Of a stretch of 64,000 nucleotides of DNA, positions 20,945-32,551 are shown in pieces. The translations under genes were made by a program, and so were the position numbers. The stretch comes from Acarospora socialis (Eukaryota; Ascomycota; Lecanoromycetes; Acarosporales; Acarosporaceae). Every line of letters starts with the position of its first letter. Position 1 is the first letter of the stretch. The stretch is taken from positions 2,790,001-2,854,000 of the forward strand of contig JAMYGW020000001.1 of assembly GCA_025617375.2 (NCBI GenBank), written 5' to 3'. The notes below the pieces were generated by a model. That model was given only the letters and a program-made list of their open reading frames with translations, ran no database searches and was not told the DNA's origin.

Positions 20945-22213
20945 TCAGATAACGTCCATCGGGCCATCCTCCTCATCACTTTCATCATCTGCATACATAT
21001 CCTCCAATCCCGGACTCAACCTGACCGGCTGGCCCGGTCGCACAATCCCCTCGTCGTCCGGCCAGCGGTCTCTGCTTGAATCACCGGCAGGGAAACCATC
21101 ATCACCACCGACCCATTCCCAGTTCCTCAATCTCAGACCGAGCGTCTTCTCAAACCGCAAAGCTGTGACGCCGAAGACCTTGACTTGCTTGTTCCAGAAG
21201 TCTTGTGTGAACAAGCCCTGCACGAACGGCATAGGGATTGTATACATGGTTGACCACTTCTTAGGCGGTTTGCGCGAGAGGGGAATCGTGGCCGACCCCG
21301 CTTGGTTCGGACGGATGACCATGTATTTCTCGTCGAGGTCGGGCCACTTTTCGATGCACATCCCAAACCTACTGTCAAAGGCATTTAGAAATGGGAAGAT
21401 CCGGCCACCTAGAATAACCGATTCCCAGGCGTGACCGACCTCGGCACGGCGGTGGTCGTAGAAGAACGGTTCAAAATCTTCTATAGGAGGGTCTGGGGGA
21501 GACACTCGGGCGTTACGAGCCGCGTGGGCGAATTCGTGGGCAAGAGTGTTAGCGAGCAAGAAGTTTGTCCGGAGCCTCTGTGGAGTGGACAGAGTCGTTG
21601 TTGGGTCAAGGATGGCAAGGAAGGCTTTTGACAGTCGGATGATGGAGCCTGTGCCAACGAAAGGTTGCAGTGCTGGCGTAGGGGTGCGGACGCAAATGGC
21701 CCAAGCTCCTGTGCTCGACCCTTCCTCAAATTCGTAGCGGGTGGTGCGAGCAGCGTGGAGCATAGCTTTTCGGATCAGTTGCAGTTGATTTGTTTCAAGA
21801 GGACCTGGTTGTTGGAGGAAACAGTAACAGGGAGCGTTGAATTTCTGCGAGGTGCAAGGCAGATAATGGTAGGTGCTAAAGATTAGACCGTTCCAATATG
21901 GCAGTAGAGTCGGCTCATCGAGGAACTTGGACGCTAAACGCAGTGCTGGATGCAAATAATCATATTGCTGCAGATCGGAAAAGAGTGGATGAATCGGATC
22001 GATTAGGTCTCCTAAATGAGCATTGGGTAGGTGAATAACCTGATTGGCGTGTAACTCCGGAAGTCGGAACCGTTTGAGATAGAAATCGCCTTCGTGCCAT
22101 GGGCCAGGCGGTGGGGAAGGTCTGTCCAGAGGATCATCGGTACGAGGTCGCTTCAGCGCTGGTGAGCTGTCTCCCTCTTCAACTTCGTCGATTTGGCGTT
22201 TCCCCGTCGCCAT
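20945..22213 (-). CDS. Uncharacterised HExxH protein (zincin-like), paralogue B
   Basis: This is a single-exon gene of 422 residues. The N-terminus (MATGKRQIDEVEEGDSS, KRPR) looks like a nuclear-localisation type basic stretch. The body matches paralogue A throughout: IDPIHPLFSD, HPALRLASKF, LLPYWNG, HEFAH at about residue 231, EPFFYD, AEVGHAWESVILGG, KPPKKWSTMYTIPMPF and FTQDFW. The tail is acidic (DDESDEEDG). The zinc-binding pair HEFAH plus the Glu in AEVGHAWE is kept, so catalysis is plausible; substrate unknown. It faces A tail-to-tail, and only A has the intron beside HExxH, so one copy gained or lost it after duplication. SprT-like or other gluzincin relatives could be considered, but I see no further signature. 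Confidence 0.8.
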   Translation of the reverse strand: MATGKRQIDEVEEGDSSPALKRPRTDDPLDRPSPPPGPWHEGDFYLKRFRLPELHANQVIHLPNAHLGDLIDPIHPLFSDLQQYDYLHPALRLASKFLDEPTLLPYWNGLIFSTYHYLPCTSQKFNAPCYCFLQQPGPLETNQLQLIRKAMLHAARTTRYEFEEGSSTGAWAICVRTPTPALQPFVGTGSIIRLSKAFLAILDPTTTLSTPQRLRTNFLLANTLAHEFAHAARNARVSPPDPPIEDFEPFFYDHRRAEVGHAWESVILGGRIFPFLNAFDSRFGMCIEKWPDLDEKYMVIRPNQAGSATIPLSRKPPKKWSTMYTIPMPFVQGLFTQDFWNKQVKVFGVTALRFEKTLGLRLRNWEWVGGDDGFPAGDSSRDRWPDDEGIVRPGQPVRLSPGLEDMYADDESDEEDGPMDVI

Positions 22214-23102
22214 TATTGGGACGATTCCAGTCTAGATAAGGATGAGTGTGGGTGTAGCACTAAGACTGTCGGCATCTGGAGCGACACAAGCAATGACGTC
22301 TGAGAATGTTGCATCCTTCTGGATCAAAGAGCCCTAGTTTCTACAGAAAGGCACCTTGACTTGGCTCATACATTGTTCAGCTTCTTTGATTCGCCCAGGA
22401 TCGGAGCTGTTGCATGCGCTTTGTTCACAGACAACTCATGCATATCCGGACCAACTTCAAAGTCTCCGGAGCTATAACCGGATTTGGTCATGGTCTCAAC
22501 GAACGCTTCGTCCGAACCGCTTCAAAACGAGTAAAGCCAGGATCGTTATCCGCATTACTTCTGCACCGCGGCATTGTAATGACGCGCAACCGCAACAGTT
22601 AACGCCACCCCTCTGGTCGACGACCAAATCTCAAGTGGGTTGTAGTTTTATAGTAAGACGATAAACGCTCATATAAAATCGCTCACTTAGTTACCCCTTG
22701 GGGTATTCTTGAGAAGAAGAAATTGTACTCCGTACAGAACTGGTGTGCTTGCGGCCCTAAGTCCCAGCATTCCAGTGATGCATGCGAAACGCGTAACCTG
22801 CTTTCGGCTATGACAACGTGTGTATAGTTAGTATGATGGACGTAAATTTGATGAATTTGGCGTTAGGTTCAGGGACTGGTGCGTTACTGTCAGAAGAGAC
22901 ACCCTAAAGGCAACCATAGATGCTCAAAGCGTACCTCAAGGACAGGAATTTCCGTTGAGAGCGCGGTATTTTATCCAGATGTCGAAACTGCAAGGCAACT
23001 CGAGAGGATATATCCGCAGCAATCTACAGTGTGTCATGAACTATGAAGCGCCCTGAGAGGCTCTCTTCAAACCCTCGAAATGCTTGAGTATCATGAATTA
23101 GC
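22214..23102. other. Intergenic, no gene seen
   Basis: These 889 bases lie upstream of paralogue B and downstream of Vps52. The only open frames are short and lack motifs. No tRNA or repeat is recognisable. Confidence 0.5.
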
Positions 23103-25440
23103 TCAGACCTCCGAAATATACCCTAGAGTCACTGGACGAACCTCCTTTTGCTCTTCAGCTAATCTTCCTTGGGTGTCCTGCTATCCCTCAGTAAAGAAGA
23201 TCTATCTTGCGACATGATAGATGGATACGGATCGGGATAAGCAGAGTGACCAAAAACATACACTGATTATAGTGAAGATCAAAGAGTAATTATTCAACAT
23301 GAACCTTTCCCTTTTCCTGATATCTTTGATGTTATTGCTGAATTTTGTCAGAAATACTTCGAAATCGGTTCGTAATCTACGCAGACTGCTAGACACTGGC
23401 TCATCATCGCCTGCCTCACTGCTCAGCAGCAGTATGCTATATGCGAACTGCCCAAAACGCTGAGTGAGATAGTGCGGAGCTATAGATAGTCCTATCGCAT
23501 CTGACCCTGTTAGGGAAAATGCCGAAACACCAGCTCTGCCAGACTGCATAGAGTTGGCGCGGCGAATCGACTCGGAGTGCATGTCCATAACGAGCTGGAA
23601 ACGCGGCCATAGAAGCATGCTTGTGCCATTAATATATCCATCCACTGCAGGAATCTTGCGTCTTTGAAGCGCAAACGCGAAACGCTGGTTAAGTCGGACG
23701 CAAAGCAGAATACCTATCGCATCGACCGATGTGTCAATAAGGTGCTTTGTGAGCGATTTACCCAGTGTGAAAGTTGGCTCGAAGATCTCGTTGAATTTGC
23801 GCGAAAGATGGTGCATGGGGTACGGGGAGAAGAAGTCGGTGAGGAAACAGTACTCTGAAGACGCGTTGTCAACAAGGACTTGATTGAAGTTACAGAAAGG
23901 CACTTCCAGATGGTGGAAAGACTTGTCTTCCTCAGCCAAGTGAGACGAGATGGCCATATGTTCGAGTGACGTCAACGGATCTATCCTTCTGCCGATATTG
24001 AACGAGTCATGGGGAGCAGCTGTCGTTTTAACAGCTGGACCTAACTGAAACAGTAAGAAGATGAAAAGCGAAAATGAATAGGAATTATGCTCACCCTTTG
24101 AGCCATGACTTTCCGTACCCAATAAACTACTCTTGTCTACCAGATGTAATTTGAGCTTCTCTAACGCTTGCCGATATCTTGAGAAATGAATGAGATAGTA
24201 CCACCGTATGGTGTTGATGTATGCTTGAAAGATCTCTTCAGCGAGCACCGGATGATGTAGCGCAAGGAATGCGTAGATATTTTTGAACTTCAACAAACAC
24301 TGTTGTTGTATAACCCGAGCATCGACATTCGGTGACCGGAATGCTTTGATCTGTTCCACTAGATAATCGCGAATTCGTTCAATCGCCTTAATAAATCAGG
24401 TCTCCACCATGACTCAACATGATTTCGATGGCTCACCTTGTTCGTCAAATTAGATAGCAGGGGCTTAACGTCTTCGACAGCCTTGACGGCGACATGATTC
24501 TTGATCTTCCTCTGACATGTATCCGACTGCCTTTCCAGGTGCACCAGAGCCCTAACCCAGTCCTCGCCCACAGCGTCTTCGGAAATTTTCCTCACTACGG
24601 CTGGCGATATGCTGATATCTTCAACTGCAGGACCCAACAACTTCTCGACCAATTTACGATTTTCCAGCATGGTCTTCAGAGCTTTGGATCGAGATTGTAA
24701 CGTTTCGATCTCGGCAGATACGACAGCAAGATCAGTCTGGAAGTTGGTGAGGGAGGCTTCCACAGACTTGAGAACATCGTCACAGCCCTAAGAGACTCCA
24801 GTCATTACTGATGATATAATGTTGACGGCTTACAAGCTTACCAGGATAGAGCGGTGCAGGTCCTCGAGTTTGGACTGTTCCCGTTCATCTGCGTTGAATA
24901 CACATATGAGTAACCAACCACTAATCTGTGTAGGTTGTGGGTATACGGACAGTCATCGACAGTTTGTACGTCGATTTTCTGGCCTATGCTCTGCAGGTCA
25001 TGGTTCCTGTCATGGCGCGCCTCTGCGAACGCTTGTAGGTCCAACCCACCGAAACCAATGTCTACTTCGACCTCGAAAGCTTTCTCCGGGTCCTTTCCCT
25101 CCTCTAGAGAGCTTCCGGTCACGGTGACATTATGTGAGGGAAGACCAATGACCTCCTGTAAGACGACTAAGGGATCTGGGATGTCAACAGGCGGAGATAG
25201 GGTCTGCTTAAGTGCGGACCCATTGAGAATGCGTGCGGCAGCTGGTAAGGAGGAAGTCGAGGTACTTGGGGTAAAAGCGAGAGACAGAGAAGAGGACCGC
25301 GGACTGTAGCCAGGTCGACGTGGTAACGGCGTAGGGACCAGGTGACTGGATCTTCGTTGGGGGGCTGGAGAATAAGCCCTACCCTGTCGAGGAGGTGAGC
25401 CAGATGGGGTTGAGTGCCCTGAAAACCTGTCCAGCCACAT
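23103..25440 (-). CDS. vps52: GARP complex subunit Vps52
   Basis: Vps52 is a core subunit of the GARP tether, which captures endosome-derived vesicles at the trans-Golgi with Vps51, Vps53 and Vps54. Six exons are inferred: 24970-25440, 24842-24925, 24437-24787, 24095-24386, 23262-24034 and 23103-23177. The start MWLDRFSGHSTPSGSPPRQG is the usual fungal one. A Pro/Ser-rich head is followed by coiled-coil ASLTNFQTDL...AEIETLQSRS (a hallmark), LLGPAVEDISISPAVVRKIS, QQQCLLKFKNIYAFL, YINTIRWYYLIHFSRYRQAL and HDSFNIGRRID. The last exon gives DTQGRLAEEQKE. The first intron (24926-24969, 44 bp) is the least certain. It is divergent from eIF5A, 486 bp apart. Confidence 0.92.
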
Positions 25441-25926
25441 GCTCTCTTCACAAAAGGCTCCACACCGTAGTGTGAGGCTTATCTGCTAGTATGTATGGTC
25501 ATTATCCTGCTTCCCTTTAGTGCCGTGCAACACGCCATGCTCCCGCTGAAGTAAATCACAATCATAAGCGACTTTCAGTAGGTAGCTTCGTAAATGGTCG
25601 CGTTGCACAGGTACCAAGGCAGGTAGTCAGTCACCTCAGGCTCCCAGTGTTGCTGAAGCTGCACGACAAAGACTATACGGTTGGTAGAGCGGACGTAAAG
25701 CGCAGGAAATACGCTTGCCCGTATTCGGCAACGCGTAATCGCTTTTCACCCCGCTACCGAAACACTTTGCGAAATCCACAACTTCCCAGGCTTCGTCTCG
25801 AACGAAAATCCCACATCACAATTCAACCTCGTCGCTCCACTCCTTGGGCTTTATTTCGATCGGCCACTGCCCCCTTGCAGTCCCTTCTTCTTCCCATAAC
25901 CGAAAGGCGTTTAGGAGCTTTCCAGT

Positions 25927-26636
25927 ATGGCCGACGATGCGCAGGTACAATTCCCTTAAAATATACCCGCCATCCGCCCCCCACCTCCTTCTGTGGGGCG
26001 CACTCTGGACTGAACATTACTGTGGATGGTTACTGACCGGGTTTGCAATCTAGCATGAGCACACCTTTGAGACCGTCGATGCGGGCGCCTCGACCACTTT
26101 TCCGATGCAATGCTCCGCTCTGAGGAAGAACGGATTCGTTGTAATCAAGAGCCGCCCATGCAAGATCGTGGAAATGTCGACCTCAAAGACTGGGAAGCAC
26201 GGGCACGCCAAGGTTCATCTTGTTGCGATCGACATCTTCACTGGCAAGAAGTTGGAAGATCTCTGTCCGTCGACCCATAACATGGACGTTCCTAAGGTCA
26301 ACCGCAGGGAGTATCAGCTCGTGAGTCCACGCCCAGCTTGCGAGGGCTAGCTGCAACTGATATATGTTGACTGTTTAGCTTGACATCTCCGAGGATGGCT
26401 TCCTTTCCCTAATGTCGGACGATGGCGCGACCAAGGATGATGTCAAGGTTCCCGACGGGGAAGTTGGTGACAAGATCGAGAAGCTCTTTCGCACAGAGGA
26501 GAAAGATACCAGTAAGCCATTGTTTCTGGTTCGAAGCTCTCTAATAGGAAGGCTGATAGTAACACCAGATGTGATTGTCCTAACTTCAATGGGCGAGGAA
26601 GTTGCCATTGACGCGAAGGAGGCTCCTCGCTCTTAA
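25927..26636 (+). CDS. Translation factor eIF5A
   Basis: eIF5A helps ribosomes through difficult peptide bonds and in termination, and is the only protein carrying hypusine. There are four exons: 25927-25944, 26054-26320, 26379-26511 and 26569-26636; 161 residues, the normal length. The first exon encodes only MADDAQ. The hypusine loop [12 protein letters not shown] is intact, with the modified lysine in TGKHG. The SH3-like N-domain ([18 protein letters not shown]) and the OB-fold C-domain ([24 protein letters not shown]-type ending) are complete. Small first exons of this kind are common in fungal eIF5A genes. Confidence 0.96.
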
Positions 26637-27247
26637 ACCTCCTGCCATCATGACAAGCTTCGGTGACTCTCTTTACACGGCTGGTTACTATAGGCTCTTC
26701 AGGGATGGAATATCTTAAGGCTTGAATCTTCGTGGCTGCATTTGTTGGTAATTGCGAAGCTTAGGTTATTGGCAAGACCTTCAAGGTTCTTCCCGCGTCA
26801 TGAGCATGGGACGCGTCCAGCAGCCCTGAGAACATGATCTGTCCATTTCACAAAGACCTTTTTTATATTTTTTTAACTCGTCCAAGAGGAAGTGCGCCTA
26901 AGATTATAAGGTGACGATCAATTGCATTACTACTAGCCACACGTAGAAATACCAGTTACGATGTATGAGCTCCCACGCCCTCTCCTTTCTAGGGTGATGA
27001 TACAGCATGACCATGATAGGCCATGAGCATCAGCATGATAATAAGGTGCTTAGTCTCCTGCTAGATGCCTCAGACGTTTGTTCCGATCGTGCATTTAAAC
27101 AGGACAGTAACTGTGCTCGACGACAGCGCTTCTCACTGTGGCACTTCAGGTATACTCATAAAACATGTACTCTTGTAATCAACATCACTTGCCCCGAGTA
27201 ATGGATAATGCTTGAAGTGCCACATCTCAGCGGGAGTAAAAGAGGCC
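26637..27247. other. Intergenic, no gene seen
   Basis: This holds the eIF5A 3' UTR region and the Rrn7 promoter. It includes a T-rich run around 26860-26875. Nothing else is recognisable. Confidence 0.5.
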
Positions 27248-29161
27248 ATGCAGTATGTCAAGGGCGACGTCTGCGGTGTAGAAAATTGTCGTGCTGTTCA
27301 GTACTACGTTGAGGATGGCTTGTGGGTTTGTAGGAATGGTCATCAGCGCGCAGTTGGTCTACTTCAGGTCTTAGATCTCAGCTCCGGATCTGATCACATC
27401 GTCAGGGTCGAGTCCAAGTGCAGGAAGATGAAGACGACTTCGGAACCCAAGGTCGAAAGAGTCGCCGGAAGCGGGAGATTCGGGAAAAAGCCTCTCAGAG
27501 TAATAGCTGCAGCTGGACTGATTCTGCCGTGCTGATACGGTGTTAGTCCTACGTGGTTCGAAAGCCTTCGAGCTGTATTTGCAAGCTTATCAGCTGATAC
27601 TCTGGCAACAATGCCACTGGTTGGTACACACCAAGGGCTTCCCCGCCGAGCTGGAGTCTCTCGTCCATGACCTGTGGGCCGTTCGCCTGCAGCTGCTCAA
27701 GGGTAGAGTGGCAGACTTGACTGGTCCCGAGACGCCTTCGCAAGTCTTCAGCACCCAATCTGAGAAAGAACCAAGCACAGAGGCAGAAGAAGCGGAGCGG
27801 AGCAGAAGGCGCTCGAAAGGGAAAGATATGCCCACATTGCGCGACACGCTTGCACTGTGTTATTTGGCCACGCTACTGTTGAGGTTACCGGTCAGTATAG
27901 GGGACATCCACAGGTCAGTGAAGTCCGTGTGAAGCTCTCAGCATACATTGGACGAGTATCGGACTGAGACTCTGTCGCAGGTGGGCCGTCGGAGAGGAGA
28001 TTCCGTTTGTTAGGGCTATACGCTTGATCCCTCTAGTAATGAGAGAAAAGCTACCGGGGCATTACTTGGGTGCCCTAGACACGAAGGTAGGCATTGCGGG
28101 GGACAAAACTCGTGTGTATCTCATCCTGACTTATTTACAGAGCATATTACAGCTCGATGCTCTGCATACTTCTGTCGTGAGACTTGTGCCTATCTATAGC
28201 CGGGAGCTCGGAATTACCTTTCCAAGTCTGAACCATCCATTACTTCTGTTCAAGTATATCAAGGAACTCGCTCTGCCCTGTATGCCCGCTACTCTGTGTT
28301 CAGATTCGAAGACAGAAGGGTGCTAAACGAGGTGCAGTGGACGTCTATCCAATGGTGAACGAGCTTGCTAGAAGAGTCTCGTATAGCTTTTCATTTTCCA
28401 CATCCGGTAGCCGCCATCGCATCAGTTCTCATCCCGAACCGCAGCTGTTATCGCTTCTGATTGTCGCGGTTAAGCTCTGCTATCCGTTTGACTCATTCGT
28501 TCGCTGTCCCAGGTCTTTGACCGAGCCTGCAGCACTTTGCATTGATTGGGAGGAGTGGGCCGTTGTCCAACAGAGTGATCGATCCCACTCCCACAAGAGA
28601 ACTAGGGAAGGGAAAGAGATGGCAACTGCTGAGATTGACGCTTTCAATATGACTGGACCGCAAATAGACGAATACTTGAGCTGGTATGAGACCACTTGGC
28701 TCGACGAAGAAGCCCGGGGAAACAATCCAAAAGCGCTGCCGAAGCAATTACTGGATATGTTCCCTACGGATGGACCTGGAGATCCCATCGATCCAAGAAG
28801 TTCTCTTCCAAGCGAGGGTGAAGGAGCCAGAAAAGACGGCGAAGCTACACTCGATAAGGTGAAGCAAGTGCAACGCTCGACGAAGGCAAGCACAGTCGTC
28901 CTGGATAGCGATGTAGTTGGTTGCTCTGAGCATGTGAGACGTCCTGGAAGCTACTACAAGCGTTATCGTGTAGTAGAAGACATACCACCTGATGCGAGAA
29001 CATTCTTCGAAGCGGTGACGAGGGTGGTAGGACTATCTTTGCGCAGCATAGTGGATGCTGTGTATCAGACTGAGAGCAAGTTGGAGGCCTGGAAACTTAC
29101 GAGGAGGAAGCTAGATGCTATGAGTCCAAAAGGTCCGATCGATGTAAATTTATCAGGCTGA
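27248..29161 (+). CDS. rrn7: RNA polymerase I initiation factor Rrn7 (TAF1B-like)
   Basis: Rrn7 is the TFIIB-like subunit of core factor that brings Pol I to the rDNA promoter. Six exons are inferred: 27248-27367, 27406-27499, 27547-27913, 27981-28086, 28141-28279 and 28338-29161, 549 residues. The N-terminus has the RRN7 zinc ribbon (CGVENC...WVCRNGHQ) and then an acidic-to-basic linker (QEDEDDFGTQGRKSRRKREI). The cyclin-like folds follow, with FELYLQAYQLILWQQCHWLV, FPAELESLVHDLW and YPMVNELARRVS, PEPQLLSLLIVAVKLCYPFD. The long C-terminal exon is normal for the family. Introns are short; the first is only about 38 bp. Start chosen as the Met eight residues before the first zinc cysteine. Confidence 0.92.
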
Positions 29162-30235
29162 TAGCGAGTCTAAAAGGCTGCACGATACGGAGAAGCAAGA
29201 GTCAGCCATGGAATACCTACAGTTCAGCAGAACTCGATCTTGCGTGGTAGCCGTTGCCGGAGCTAAATAGAACGATGGGGAGGATCGTTCACAGGCCCAA
29301 AGCATTGTAAGTTAACTCAACCCAGGTAGATTCGGTCAGCCAACCCTGACGAAGTCATGCTCGATTGGAGAGACAACAAGTAACCTGCGACGTTTTGTCA
29401 ACAAAACCCGGATACTGATGCGCAGCTATCTCAACGCCAGCAATGCTGCATTCTACACTTCCGCATGCTTGGTACTGACTCTTAGCTGCGTCAACTGTAG
29501 CACCACCCGCAATAATGTGGACTGGACGGGACTTTGCTAAAGTGAATGACACATGACACTTTCAAGTCTCCTCGTTCGGGAAACTGACTGTGTGTCTTGG
29601 TGGTACCTTAGCGTAACGTTTAATCACACTGTGTAAGTGAATATACGACTCCGGAAACAGGCAGTGGTGGCTCATTCCCCGAAGCCAGCACGCGGCATAC
29701 GAAACATATATCGCACCGCAGCTATTTCGGAGACATGCGCGCCGCCTTGGGGGGCAATCAATAAATATCCGAGAAATCGAGAGCCACGCCGAGCGGCCCA
29801 AATCTCTCTAAGCTGAAGCTGTGATTCATTCCCTCCCTGATCGTATGACCTGTTCGAACGATGGAAAGATGAGAATACTTCTCTTTTACCTGCTTGCCTT
29901 CCATTATTCTTTATTCAGGGATGTAATTGGTGACGCCATTTAGTCAGTTACCCCAAACCAACCTACCTTCCCTTAGTGGAGGTCGGACACTGTCCGAGAT
30001 GACGCTGGTAGAGAGTTGCTGAGCTGAATTATTGTGCTTTCATTACCCGCTCTGCCTTGTAGAGTGTTATAGATGCCTTAGTATCCGATGGGTAATGTCG
30101 CTAAGGGCTAGGGCCGGAAGAGCCTCAACTTCCCCCACCTCAGGTAAGCTAAGCGAAGCTCATGAAAAGGTTACATAGTTGTCGCTGCTCCGACAAGGTT
30201 ATACGACTATTGGCACAACATCGCGTACAGCAAGC
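29162..30235. other. Intergenic, ubiquitin-eL40 promoter side
   Basis: This is about 1.07 kb. A minus-strand open frame of 79 codons (29562-29801) has no recognisable motif. Part of 29980-30235 should be the ubiquitin gene promoter and 5' UTR. Confidence 0.45.
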
Positions 30236-30912
<677 letters not shown>

Positions 30913-31249
30913 ATTTTTCGGTGTAGATGAACGGATAGGGTCATGATGGGACTAGATGTCGCTGGCATGAAGGGCTGGCGTGTGGCAGTACTCTAGCTTT
31001 CGAGACGTAATCGCAAACACTGCTACGAAACCCGTTGACAAACTTGGATGCATGAAGAATTCTAGCTGAGCGGCCACATGCCTGAAATAGCTGTCGCCTG
31101 CATAGCTGGTTATGGGCCTGTGTTACCAGTACGATGCACTGAACGAGATGAGTTGAATGTAAATTTATAAGCCCACGAAAATCCTCCTTAGACCCTCTTC
31201 CCTGCCATCGACCTTGTTATTCTTTGAGACGGGACTGCCATGCCTGCGG

Positions 31250-32202
31250 TTATGTCAGCATATCGTCTTTGAGGGCTATTGCGGAATGCTTGACATACGC
31301 GAAGAAGAGAATTTTGATCGCCATGGCCAAGCCAGCGTGCAGGGCCACCACAAGGATCAACAAAACCTTAGAAGTCTTGACGTCTGTCGCGCTTAGAACG
31401 GGGTAGAGGTTCCGGAACAGGAACAGGGCGGAGATGCCAAACCCAACCCCAACAAACACCCAGTTGAGTATTGTGATAGGTGACCAAGATATCAATGCCA
31501 CCGGGATCCATATCAAGTTTGCATAACCATATAAAGTCCAGCACTCCAACAGGTTGGCACTCTCACTGCCGAACCACTTCAGAACCCCCCATAGCGCAAT
31601 CGGTACCACACCCGTATACCCATAGATCAACCCCGCCGCACCGCTCAGAAGGGTAAAGTCGTACTCGAAGTGGTCCTCGCCTTTCCGGCTGAGATAGTGA
31701 CTGATGGTTCCTGTCAGAAAGAGTATCATCACCACCGTTGTCGCAATCCAAAATGGACCGTAGAGGTCCGGATTGCCCTCCAGGACGTCGAGGAAATTGG
31801 CGCGGGGGAAGATGGCCGCGTAGCAGCGGCGAACGACCTCGCTCGTGTCGACGTCAAAGAACTGCGAGTAGAAAGACAGGGACCACAGAAAGCGTTTGGA
31901 ACTTGTGGACGTGCTCCCCGAGGGTGGAGGTAGGAAGGCCGCGTTTGAGTCAGGCGGGATCTTGTTCCGAGATCGACCGTCTTCGAAGTCTAAGGATGTG
32001 ATCAGGATAATCATCGCTGACAGACTGGGTGACGATTCCTCTCACTGGACGAGTGGAACTCAAGGTCTTCTTGCAAATCCGTATGACCCAAGTCGCCCTT
32101 GACGAAAGTCAAATTCCGCTCGAAGCTCTAAAGTGGAACAGGTGGGAGCAAACACACCTCCGTATCTACATCAACCACGACATCATACCCTCTGTTAGCC
32201 AT
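31250..32202 (-). CDS. YIP1-family Golgi membrane protein (Yip4/YIPF1-2-like)
   Basis: YIP1-family proteins span the Golgi membrane and interact with Ypt/Rab GTPases in vesicle transport. There are three exons: 32158-32202, 32046-32097 and 31250-31989, 278 residues. The N-terminal cytosolic part contains the conserved GDLGHTDLQEDLEFH segment, encoded by exon 2. Then FLWSLSFYSQFFDVDTSEVV leads into five hydrophobic segments (about residues 115-265), including GPFWIATTVVMILFLTG, YGYTGVVPIALWGVLKW and the last VLLILVVALHAGLAMAIKIL. The arrangement fits YIPF1/YIPF2 and yeast Yip4 rather than Yif1. The promoter contains ACCTAAGGTA palindromes. Confidence 0.87.
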
Positions 32203-32306
32203 GCCAGAGTTACTAGCTTGCTTGTGTCAATATGCAGGTTGTGGCTGAGGAGACGATGGCTCGCTTCTGTATAAAGTGCTTGATAGGAACTTTGCGGCAA
32301 CCGTAC

Positions 32307-32350
32307 ACCTAAGGTACAGACTTACCTAAGGTAGGTGCTTACCTTAGGTA
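32307..32350. promoter_or_regulatory. Triple TACCTWAGGTA palindrome upstream of YIP gene
   Basis: Three copies of a TACCT(A/T)AGGTA-type palindrome lie at 32307-32316, 32323-32333 and 32340-32350, about 105-150 bases upstream of the YIP1-family start codon. The same word recurs in other promoters of this window (see findings). A transcription-factor site or a fungal promoter repeat are both possible. Confidence 0.5.
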
Positions 32351-32551
32351 CGGGACGGTGTGCGAGTAAGCGTATTGATGGTAATAAAAGAGGCCTACAC
32401 GGTATAGCGTACCCCACGGACGACCATCTCGTCTTACTGTGACTGCTCCTGTAGGTGGCGAAAACAGAAAGCGCCGTCGTTTTATATTTACCCACTGAAA
32501 GCGGTCTACCAGCGACACGCGTTTAGATTCGCCCATCATCTTAGTCCATCA

